Origin: Cupriavidus necator A5-1
GTDB lineage: Bacteria > Pseudomonadota > Gammaproteobacteria > Burkholderiales > Burkholderiaceae
Length of the DNA stretch: 64,000 bases
Assembly: GCF_000744095.1 (NCBI RefSeq)
Contig: NZ_JQLI01000001.1
Span: 4,402,001-4,466,000, forward strand
Direction: 5' to 3'
Part shown: positions 25,461 through 33,400 of the stretch, piece by piece
Numbering within the stretch: the first letter of the stretch is position 1
Layout of the letters: the number at the start of each line of letters is the position of its first letter
The notes under the pieces: model-generated
The model's database searches: none
Told to the model about the DNA's origin: nothing
What the model saw: only the letters and a program-made list of their open reading frames with translations
Made by a program: the position numbers and the translations under genes

Positions 25461-27550
25461 ACGCGAAAGGGGACGACCCGGCAGGCGCCCTGGAGCTGAA
25501 GGCGGTCTACGGGCCCGACGATCTGACTGGCCTTGGCCACCTGGGCGGCATGCCCGGCGAGGCCCCGTTCGTTCGTGGCCCCTATCCCTCCATGTACCGC
25601 GGCAGGCCATGGACCATCCGCCAGTACGGGGGATACGGCGACGCCGCGACCTCGAACCTCGCCTATCGTGAGGCCTTGAAGCAGGGCGCGCAGGGCTTGT
25701 CGGTGGCCTTCGACCTGCCGACCCATCGCGGCTACGATTCCGACGAGCCACAGGCGCAGGCCGATGTCGGCATGGCCGGCGTGGCCATCGACTCGGTCGA
25801 CGATATGCGGCGCTTGTTCGAAGGCATCGCGCTCGACCGGGTCTCAGTATCGATGACCATGAGCGGTGCGGTGCTGCCCGTGCTGGCGGCCTTCCTGGTG
25901 GCGGCCGAGGAGTCGGGCGTGCCGTTCGCTCAGCTGCGCGGCACGATCCAGAACGACATCCTCAAGGAGTTCATGGTCCGGAACACCTGGATCCATGCGC
26001 CCCAGCCGTCGCTGCGCATCGCCACCGACGTGGTCGAATGGCTGGCCGCGCATGCGCCGAAGTTCAACGGCATGTCGATCTCGGGCTATCACTTCCAGGA
26101 AGCGGGCGCCGATCCGGTGCTGGAACTGGCGCTGACACTGGCCAATGCGAGGACCTATGTCGGCCTGCTGCGCGAGCGCGGCCTTGATGTCGACGCGTTC
26201 TGCGGCGGACTGAGCTTCTTTTTCGGCGTCGGCAAGCAATTCTTCATCGAGATCGCCAAGCTGCGCGCCGCGCGGCTCCTGTGGCACGACATCGTGTGCG
26301 AAATGGGTGGCACCAGTGCGCGCGCCACGGCCATGCGCATGCATTGCCAGACTTCGGGCTGGACCCTCGCCGCGCAGCAGCCGCTCAACAATATCGCGCG
26401 CACCACGATCGAGGCGATGGCCGCGATCTTCGGCGGTACGCAGTCGCTTCATACCAACGGCTTTGACGAGGCGCTGGCATTGCCGGGCGCGCAGGCCTCG
26501 CGGCTGGCTCGCGATACGCAACTGATCCTCCAGCATGAATTTGGCCTGTGCGAGGTGGCGGACCCGTGGGCGGGCTCTTACCTGATCGAGTCGCTGACCG
26601 GCCGCATGGTGACGGAGGTGCGCGCGGTGCTGGCGCACATCGATGCCCAGGGTGGCATCCTGGCAGCCCTCGAATCCGGCTGGGTGCAGCGGCGCATCCA
26701 CCAGAATGCGCTGCGGACGCAGGCTCTGCTCGATGCGCAGGAAGAGGTCGTGGTGGGTGTCAACCGCTTCCAGGAGCCCGACGACAATGGCCAGGAATGC
26801 CTGGAGATCGACGGTACCCAGGTGCGCGTGCAACAGGCACGCCGCCTCGTCGCGCTGCGCGGCCGCCGCGATGACGCGGCGGTCCGGCATGCGCTGGCGG
26901 CGTTGACCGAGGCGGCCAGGCGGGGCGAGCGCAACCTGGTCGCCTGTGCGATAGACGCCATGCGTTGCCGCGCCACGGTCGGGGAATGTACCCGGGCGCT
27001 GCTCCAGGTCTGGCCGCGCCATACTGTCCGGGCGTCCTACGACGCAGCGCTGTATGGCACGGCTCGCGCCGGCAACACCGAATGGCTGGCGGCCTGCGAT
27101 TGCGTCAGTGCGCTGCACGAGCGGCTCGGCCGCGCGCCCCGGATCCTCGTGGCCAAGCTCGGCCAGGACGGCCACGACCGTGGTGCGAAAGCGGTGGCGG
27201 CCGGGCTTGCCGATGCCGGGTTCGTCGTCGAACTGACGCCGCTGTTCCAGTCGGCCGAGGCGGTTGTGTCTGCCGCCTGCGATGGCGACTTCGATGCCAT
27301 CGGCATCTCCACGCTGGGCGGCGCGCATCTGGATTTGCTGCCGGCGCTGCTACACGCCTTGCGGCAGCGCGCGCTCGATGTGCCGGTCTTCGTCGGCGGC
27401 ATTGTTCCGGCAGACCACAGGCGCTTGCTGCGCCAGTGCGGCGTGCAGGAGATCTTCGGACCGGGCACGTCGATGGAGAGCATTGTCGGCGCCATCGTGG
27501 CTGCGTTGCGGGCACGGAGAATCGTCGCCGAGTCCCCTGTCGCGCGATGA
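25457..27550 (+). CDS. B12-dependent methylmalonyl-CoA mutase-type enzyme
   Basis: A 697-residue acyl-CoA mutase with catalytic and cobalamin domains in one chain. The barrel contains PSMYRGRPWTIRQYGGY and LSVAFDLPTHRGYDSDEP. The residues that bind the substrate carboxylate in methylmalonyl-CoA mutase appear conserved: Tyr (Y57, RQY) and Arg (R187, PSLRI). The catalytic-site His is H212 (SGYHFQEAGA). The C-terminal B12 domain carries D571-GHDRG (base-off DxHxxG) and GTSMESIVGA. This favours succinyl-CoA/methylmalonyl-CoA over isobutyryl-CoA as substrate. No G-chaperone (meaB) or small-subunit gene is adjacent. It overlaps the LnmK-like gene by 4 bases. Its presence at the end of a Nit1C operon is the striking feature. 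Confidence 0.88.
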   Translation: MNAKGDDPAGALELKAVYGPDDLTGLGHLGGMPGEAPFVRGPYPSMYRGRPWTIRQYGGYGDAATSNLAYREALKQGAQGLSVAFDLPTHRGYDSDEPQAQADVGMAGVAIDSVDDMRRLFEGIALDRVSVSMTMSGAVLPVLAAFLVAAEESGVPFAQLRGTIQNDILKEFMVRNTWIHAPQPSLRIATDVVEWLAAHAPKFNGMSISGYHFQEAGADPVLELALTLANARTYVGLLRERGLDVDAFCGGLSFFFGVGKQFFIEIAKLRAARLLWHDIVCEMGGTSARATAMRMHCQTSGWTLAAQQPLNNIARTTIEAMAAIFGGTQSLHTNGFDEALALPGAQASRLARDTQLILQHEFGLCEVADPWAGSYLIESLTGRMVTEVRAVLAHIDAQGGILAALESGWVQRRIHQNALRTQALLDAQEEVVVGVNRFQEPDDNGQECLEIDGTQVRVQQARRLVALRGRRDDAAVRHALAALTEAARRGERNLVACAIDAMRCRATVGECTRALLQVWPRHTVRASYDAALYGTARAGNTEWLAACDCVSALHERLGRAPRILVAKLGQDGHDRGAKAVAAGLADAGFVVELTPLFQSAEAVVSAACDGDFDAIGISTLGGAHLDLLPALLHALRQRALDVPVFVGGIVPADHRRLLRQCGVQEIFGPGTSMESIVGAIVAALRARRIVAESPVAR

Positions 27551-27589
27551 CGCTGTTCGGGCGTGGGCGCCCGTTCAGATGCGGGCTCC

Positions 27590-27867
27590 CGTTGGCCGAC
27601 TGCGGCGACATGAGCGAGCGCTCGGGCCAGTTGCGCATTGGACAGGCTGCCACGTGCGTTCAGGACCGACATGGCCGTGAACAGCGGCACCGTCAGGCCG
27701 TGCGGCGCCAGGGCCTCGCTCAGGCGGCGGCTGACCACCCGGTCGGTACGTCCGATCAGGTAAGGAATCCGCACCGGCGCCGACGGGGCGCCGGCTTTCT
27801 CTGCGCCGCCGGCCACCGTCGCTGAAGGACTGGCCGTGGCTTTTTGCCGTCTTGTCTGGGTTGCCAT
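27590..27867 (-). pseudogene. truncated MarR-family regulator
   Basis: The first about 80 residues read as a MarR N-terminus (RIPYLIGRTDRVVSRRLSEAL, GLTVPLFTAMSVLNARGSLSNAQLAR). The expected next segment (RSLMSPQSAN) is found only in another frame, so there is a frameshift near 27620, and homology stops near 27592. The remaining half of the winged helix is missing, and the frame runs on antisense into the mutase gene. The mutase stop is at 27550, leaving at most about 40 bases for the junction. It lies beside pobA and probably once regulated an aromatic-acid locus. Confidence 0.75.
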
Positions 27868-27968
27868 TGTGGTGCCCGGTTCTCGCCCGCGCTGATCGGT
27901 TTAGGGGTTTACGCGCAGCAATGATATTCACCTGCGCGCTGGACCGAAGCTGCCATCGCTGGTGATCG

Positions 27969-27999
27969 CTCCCCTCTCCCACGCAGTGGGAGAGGGGAG
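27969..27999. repeat. REP-like hairpin, copy 1
   Basis: CTCCCCTCTCCCAC (27969-27982) pairs perfectly with GTGGGAGAGGGGAG (27986-27999). It belongs to the same C/T-G/A family as the hairpins at 28061 and 40389 and lies downstream of pobA. Confidence 0.75.
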
Positions 28000-28060
28000 A
28001 GGGCCGGAGCTTCCACGAAGTACAGCACGTCGGTATGCCAGCGCCTGCCCTCTCCCCCTG

Positions 28061-28086
28061 CCCCTCTCCCGCACGCGGGAGAGGGG
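28061..28086. repeat. REP-like hairpin, copy 2
   Basis: CCCCTCTCCCGC (28061-28072) pairs with GCGGGAGAGGGG (28075-28086). The preceding GCGCCTGCCCTCTCCCC is shared with the copy near 40371-40414, so the repeat unit is about 45 bases. It may also end pobA transcription (pobA stop at 28116, minus strand). Confidence 0.78.
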
Positions 28087-28115
28087 AGCAAACCGGCAGC
28101 AGGCAGGCTTTGCCA

Positions 28116-29285
28116 TCAGTACGGCAAGCCCACGTAGTTCTCCGCCAGCGACTTGCACGCCGCCTCGGAGCCGATCAGGTAGTCCAGTTCCGCCCGCTGC
28201 ATACGGCGGGCGAAATCGTCCGCGTCCGGGAAACGGTGCATCAGCGACGTCATCCACCAGGAAAACCGCTCCGCCTTCCAGATCCGGCGCAGGCAACGCT
28301 CGGAATAGGCGTCCAGTTCGCGCTTGTCATCGTGCCGGTAGACGGCGGTCAGGCCGTCGGCCAGGGTCAGCACATCGCTGGCGGCCAGGTTCAGTCCCTT
28401 GGCGCCGGTGGGCGGCACGATATGCGCGGCATCGCCGGCCAGGAACAGGTTGCCGAAGCGCATCGGCTCGCAGACAAAGCTGCGCAGCGGCGCGATGCTC
28501 TTCTCGATGCTCGGGCCCGTCACTAGCGACTGCGCGGACTGCGGGTCGAGCCGGCGGCGCAGTTCATCCCAGAAGCGGTCGTCGGACCAGTCTTCCACAC
28601 GCTCGCTGGACGGCACCTGAATGTAGTAGCGGCTGCGCGTGCGCGAGCGCATGCTGCACAGCGCAAAGCCGCGCTCGTGGCTGGCGTAGATCAGTTCGTC
28701 GGCGACCGGCGGGGTATCCGAGAGGATGCCAAGCCAGCCGAACGGATAGACGCGTTCGAAGATCTGCGTGGCAGTCTGTGGCACGCTCTGGCGGCTGATG
28801 CCGTGAAAGCCGTCGCAACCGGCAATGTAGTCGCAATGGATCTCATGGGCCATGCCATCCTTGCGATAGCGGACCACCGGCCGGGCGCTGCCGAAATCCT
28901 GCAGGCTGACATCCTGCGCCTCGTAGATCGTGGTAATGCCCGCAGCCTGCCGCGCCGCCATCAGGTCGCGCGTGACCTCGGTCTGGCCGTAGACGGTGAC
29001 GCTGCGACCGACCAGCGCGTGCAGGTCGATGCGATGCCGGCGGCCGTCGAAGGCGAGCTCGATGCCATTATGCACCAGCCCTTCGTCGTGCAGGCGCGCG
29101 GCCACGCCGGCGCGCTCCAGTGCGTCGACGGTCACGCTTTCGAGGATGCCGGCGCGGATGCGCCCCAGTACATAGTCGGGGCTACGCTGCTCGACGATGA
29201 CGTTGTCGATCCCCGCCGTGGCGAGCAACTGGCCGAGCAGCAGGCCGGCGGGGCCGGCGCCGATGATGGCAACCTGGGTGCGCAT
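28116..29285 (-). CDS. pobA: 4-hydroxybenzoate 3-monooxygenase
   Basis: A 389-residue class A flavoprotein hydroxylase that converts 4-hydroxybenzoate to protocatechuate with NADPH and O2. The N-terminal FAD motif is IIGAGPAGLLLGQLL (about residues 6-20). The family's EQRSPDYVLGRIRAGILE segment holds the substrate- and NADPH-contacting residues, YIAGCDGFHGISR is the DG motif, and LFLAGDAAHIVPPTGAKGLNLA is the second FAD motif. Length matches PobA (about 390). ATG 29285 begins MRTQVAIIGAG; the upstream extension of the frame is not family-like. It is divergent from an AraC-type activator at 29389, the classical pobA/pobR arrangement. Confidence 0.95.
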   Translation of the reverse strand: MRTQVAIIGAGPAGLLLGQLLATAGIDNVIVEQRSPDYVLGRIRAGILESVTVDALERAGVAARLHDEGLVHNGIELAFDGRRHRIDLHALVGRSVTVYGQTEVTRDLMAARQAAGITTIYEAQDVSLQDFGSARPVVRYRKDGMAHEIHCDYIAGCDGFHGISRQSVPQTATQIFERVYPFGWLGILSDTPPVADELIYASHERGFALCSMRSRTRSRYYIQVPSSERVEDWSDDRFWDELRRRLDPQSAQSLVTGPSIEKSIAPLRSFVCEPMRFGNLFLAGDAAHIVPPTGAKGLNLAASDVLTLADGLTAVYRHDDKRELDAYSERCLRRIWKAERFSWWMTSLMHRFPDADDFARRMQRAELDYLIGSEAACKSLAENYVGLPY

Positions 29286-29388
29286 GTCTTGTCTCCTTGT
29301 GCATATCGATCTTCTGAGCGCTAAAGATAGTCGCTGAGGGCGCGCGCAGGAATGGACAGAGCGAACCAAGGACAGGACAATCGGAACA

Positions 29389-30306
29389 TTGCTGGTAAAC
29401 ACTGAAGCCGCCGTGAGACCCGTTCCGACCTACTCGCTGTATGGCGTGAATTCCACAGAACCGCTGTCCGACCAGCTGCATTTCGAGTCCATCGCCGCGC
29501 GCAGCCGCTTGTACGGGTGGGAGATCAAGCCTCACCGGCATGAGCGCTTCCTGCAAATTCTGTACATCCATGCGGGCGGCGGCGAAGCCCTGCTGGAAGA
29601 ACGCCGCGAGGCGCTGCGCAGCGGCTCGCTTGTGACGATGCCGCCACGGCATATCCACGGCTTCGTCTTTACGCCGGACACCGACGGCATGGTGGTGACC
29701 ATGACCGACAGCCATCTGCGCACGCTGCTGGCGGGGGTGCCGGATGCGCTGCCGCTGTTCGAGCGCCCACGCCACGACCGCGTGCGGCGCGGCCATGCGC
29801 TGGCGGATGCACTGGGGCTCTTTCGCGGGGAGATGGAGGCGGTATCGGCCTGGCGTGGGGCGTCGCTGTCGTCATTGCTGACGCTGGTGCTGATCGGCAT
29901 TGCACGGCTGGCGAACGCCGCGGCACCGGCAGCGGCACGCAGCAGCAGCCGGCCCGCGCGGCATTTCCAGCATTTCCAGCAGTTGCTCGAGTCGGACTAT
30001 CGCGAGCAGAAGGAGATTGGCTACTACGCCGGTGCCCTCGGCGTCACGCCCACGCAACTGAACCGCGTGTGTCGCCAGACTTGCGGCCAGTCCGCGCTGC
30101 AGATGATTCACGCCCGCTTGCTTGCCGAAGCGCAGCGCGACCTGCTCTTCAGCGACCTGGAAATCAAGCACATCGCGCTGTCGCTCGGCTTCTCCGATGC
30201 CGCTTACTTCTCGCGCTTCTTCGCGCGGCTGGTGGGGCAGGCGCCGACGGAGTTCCGGCAATCGGGGCGGGCGCGGCTGCCTGCGTTTGCGATGCGGCAG
30301 ATGTAA
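29389..30306 (+). CDS. pobR: AraC-family activator, PobR-like
   Basis: A 305-residue regulator with an N-terminal cupin domain (WEIKPHRHERFLQILYI, SGSLVTMPPRHIHGFVF) and a C-terminal pair of AraC helix-turn-helices (GVTPTQLNRVCRQTCGQSALQMI, and IKHIALSLGFSDAAYFSRFFARLVGQAP). AraC-type PobR proteins activate pobA in response to 4-hydroxybenzoate, and the divergent position 103 bases from pobA supports this role. The frame opens at TTG 29389; GTG 29413 is an equally possible start, and no convincing ribosome-binding site decides between them. Confidence 0.86.
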   Translation: MLVNTEAAVRPVPTYSLYGVNSTEPLSDQLHFESIAARSRLYGWEIKPHRHERFLQILYIHAGGGEALLEERREALRSGSLVTMPPRHIHGFVFTPDTDGMVVTMTDSHLRTLLAGVPDALPLFERPRHDRVRRGHALADALGLFRGEMEAVSAWRGASLSSLLTLVLIGIARLANAAAPAAARSSSRPARHFQHFQQLLESDYREQKEIGYYAGALGVTPTQLNRVCRQTCGQSALQMIHARLLAEAQRDLLFSDLEIKHIALSLGFSDAAYFSRFFARLVGQAPTEFRQSGRARLPAFAMRQM

Positions 30307-30315
30307 GCGCTTTGA

Positions 30316-30488
30316 CGCCGCGGGCGGGACCGGTGCGCTACAGCTTCAAGGCGGCGCAGCAGCGCTACACGCTGCGCGCCGCGGTGGAGAACGTCGCCAA
30401 CAAGGCGTATTGGGCATCGGCCTACGGCGGCTACCTGGTGCAAGGCGCGCCGCGCACGTTCAAGCTGTCGATGACGGTGGGCTTCTGA
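30316..30488 (+). pseudogene. 3' stub of a TonB-dependent siderophore receptor
   Basis: The last about 50 codons of a TonB-dependent outer-membrane receptor remain: YTLRAAVENVANKAYWASA, then a GGYLVQGAPRTFKLSM-type penultimate strand and a terminal Phe (VGF-stop). The preceding barrel, plug and signal peptide are absent; upstream is the intact AraC gene. The stub overlaps the 3' end of the convergent hybrid kinase by 29 bases. It is a deletion remnant and has no start of its own. Confidence 0.8.
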
Positions 30489-33400
30489 GGCTGCGCGCGG
30501 GGCTGTCGACGGGAATGGCGGTGCCGTGCAGTGCCTCGAGCAGCGCCTGCGGTGCGTAGGGCTTGCGCAGCACCGCCGCGTCGCCGAGCGCCTCGCGCTG
30601 CGCCGGCGTCAGCGCCAGCGCATGGCCGGTGGCGAACACCACGCGCAGGCCCGGATGGCGCTCGCGCGCGGTGAGCGCCAGGTCTACGCCGGAACCGCCG
30701 GAGCCGCCGTGCAGCGACACATCGGTCAGCAGCACGTCGATCCCGCCGCGGGAGAGCAGCGCCAGCGCCTCGAAATCGCTTTCCGCCTCCTGCACCTCGG
30801 CACCGCAGCTGCGCAGCAGCTCGGCGGTGCCGGCGCGCACCAGCGCATCGTCGTCGACAAACAGCACGCGCATGCCGGTGGCCCGCGGCTCCGGGCCGCC
30901 CGGCGCCGGCACCTTATCGATGCGCGCGGCGCGCTGCCCCCGGTTGGCCAGCACATGCCGTACCTTGCGCGCCAACGCCTCACGCGTATAGGGCTTGCTG
31001 AGCAGTTCGATGCCGGCGTCGAGCCGGCCGTCATGGACGATCACGCTGTCGGTATAGCCCGAGGTGAACAGCACGCCGACGCCCGGCAGGCGCTCGCGCA
31101 CCTTGCGCGCCAGCTCGGTGCTGCGCAGCGGGCCGGGCATGACCACGTCGCTGAACAGCATGTCTAGCGGCTCGCCGCGCTCGACGATGGCGAGCGCCTC
31201 CTGCGCGTCGCGTGCGCGCAGCACCTGGTAGCCGAGGCCGGCCAGCATGTCGACCACGGTGGCGCGCACCGCCTCGTCGTCCTCGACCACCAGCACGGTT
31301 TCGGCGCCGCCGCGCGCGGAGCCGGTGTCGAGTTCCATGTCGGGGTCCTCGGCCTGCTCGACGCGCGGCAGATACAGCCTGACCGTGGTGCCGCGACCGG
31401 GCTCGCTGAGGATCTTCACGTGCCCGCCCGACTGGCGGGTAAAGCCATACACCATGCTCAGCCCGAGGCCCGTACCCTGGCCTTCGGGCTTGGTGGTGAA
31501 GAACGGCTCGAACACATGTTCCTGCACCTCCGGCGGCATGCCCACGCCGGTATCGGTGACGGCAAGCATCACGTACTGTGCCGTGCCGGAGCCCGGGCGC
31601 GACTGTCGTGCGGGCGCGTCGTCCAACGCCTGGTCCGGATCCACGTCCAGCGTCGCGTTGCGCGCTTCGATGGTCAGGCGCCCGTGTCCGTGCATGGCGT
31701 CGCGCGCGTTGATCGCCAGGTTCAGCAGCGCGTTCTCGACCTGGAATGGGTCGACCAGCGTATTCCACAGGCCGTCGGCGACCAGGGTGTCGATCTCGAT
31801 GCCGTCGCCCAGCGCGCGGCGCAGCATGTCGTCCAGCGTGCGCACCAGCCGACCCAGGTTCACCACCTTGGGCGCCAGCGGCTGGCGCCGGCCGAAGGCC
31901 AGCAGCTGCGACGCCAGCTTGGCGCCGCGCCCCACGCCGGCCAGCGCATTGCGCAGGCGCAGCCCGGCGCCCGCATCGTTGGCCAGGTCGCGCGCCAGCA
32001 ACTGCAGGTTGCCGCCGATCACCTGCAGCAGGTTGTTGAAGTCATGCGCGACGCCGCCGGTGAGCTTGCCGATGGCTTCCATCTTCTGCGCCGTGCGCAG
32101 GGCCGCGTCGGCGTGGCGCAGCGCGGCCTGCGCTTCACGGTCGCCGGTGACGTCGCGGCCCACGCCGTGGATATGGCCGTTGGCGGGGTCCATCGTCAGC
32201 GTCCAGGCCAGCCAGCGCAGCGTGCCGTCGGCGCGCGGCTGGCGGCATTCGAAGCGCACCGGGTTGCCGTCGTGGCGCAGCGCGGCCAGTTGCGCGGTCA
32301 CGGGCACCAGGTCGTCCGGATAGATGAACGACAGGTAGGGCCGCCCCAGCGCGTCGTGCGGCGGATGGCCGAGCGTGCGGGACCAGGCCGGGCTCACGCG
32401 CTGCAGGCTGCCGTCGAAGCCCGCCACCAGCAGCAGGTCTTCGCTCAGCTCCCACAGCCGGTCGTGGTCGGCCACGGCCTGCGCCACGCGCCGCTCCAGC
32501 GTGGCGTTGAGTTCCTGCAGGCGGCGCTCGGTGGCGCGGCGCAGCGCGGACAGGCGCAGGTTGCTGGCCACGCGCGCCAGCAGTTCGCGCGCGGAGAAGG
32601 GTTTGACCAGGTAGTCGTCGGCACCCGAGCCGAGCCCGCTGAGGCTCGCTTCTTCGCCCGCGCGCGCGGACAGCAGCAGCACCGGCGTGTCGCGCAACGC
32701 GGCATCGGCGCGCAGCGCGCGCACCAGGCCCAGGCCGTCCAGGCGCGGCATCATCACGTCTGACACGATCAGCGACGGCGGTTGCGCGCGCGCCAGCGCG
32801 AGTGCCGCCACGCCGTCGGCGGCCACCGCGACCCGATGGCCGGCCGCGCTCAGCAGGCGCCGCATGTAGTCGCGCAGGTCTTCGTTGTCGTCCACCACCA
32901 GCACCGTGGCGCCGTTGGCCACGGCGCCGGACTGTGCCGCCTGGGCCTGGATGGCGACGTCCTCGGCTGCCATCGCCATGACCGGCGCTTCTGCCTGCGG
33001 CCAGCGCAGCGTTGCGTCGACATAGGCCCGCGCCTGCGCGCTGCTGGCCGCGGGCGCGACGGCGGCGATGGTGTCTGCCTGCGTTGCCGCCGCGGTATCC
33101 GTTGCCCCCATTGCGGTGGCAGGCAGCGTGACGGTGAAGCAGGTGCCCTTGCCCTGCACGCTCTCGGCCTCGATCGCGCCGCCGTGCAGCCGCACCAGTT
33201 CCTGCACCAGCGCCAGGCCGATGCCGCTGCCTTCGATCGAGCGGCCCTGGGCGCCCTCGACCCGATGGAAGCGCTCGAAGATGCGCGGCAGTTCGGCGGG
33301 CGGGATGCCGATGCCGGTGTCGCGCACGCTGAACACCACCGCACCGTCAGCGTCGGCACCGCCGCGCGCGCCTACGCTGACGGTGATGCTGCCGGCAAAG

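Noticed and set aside
24624..27550. Polyketide or nonribosomal peptide cluster, because LnmK belongs to one
   Set aside because: No ketosynthase, carrier protein, adenylation domain or phosphopantetheinyl transferase gene is in the window.
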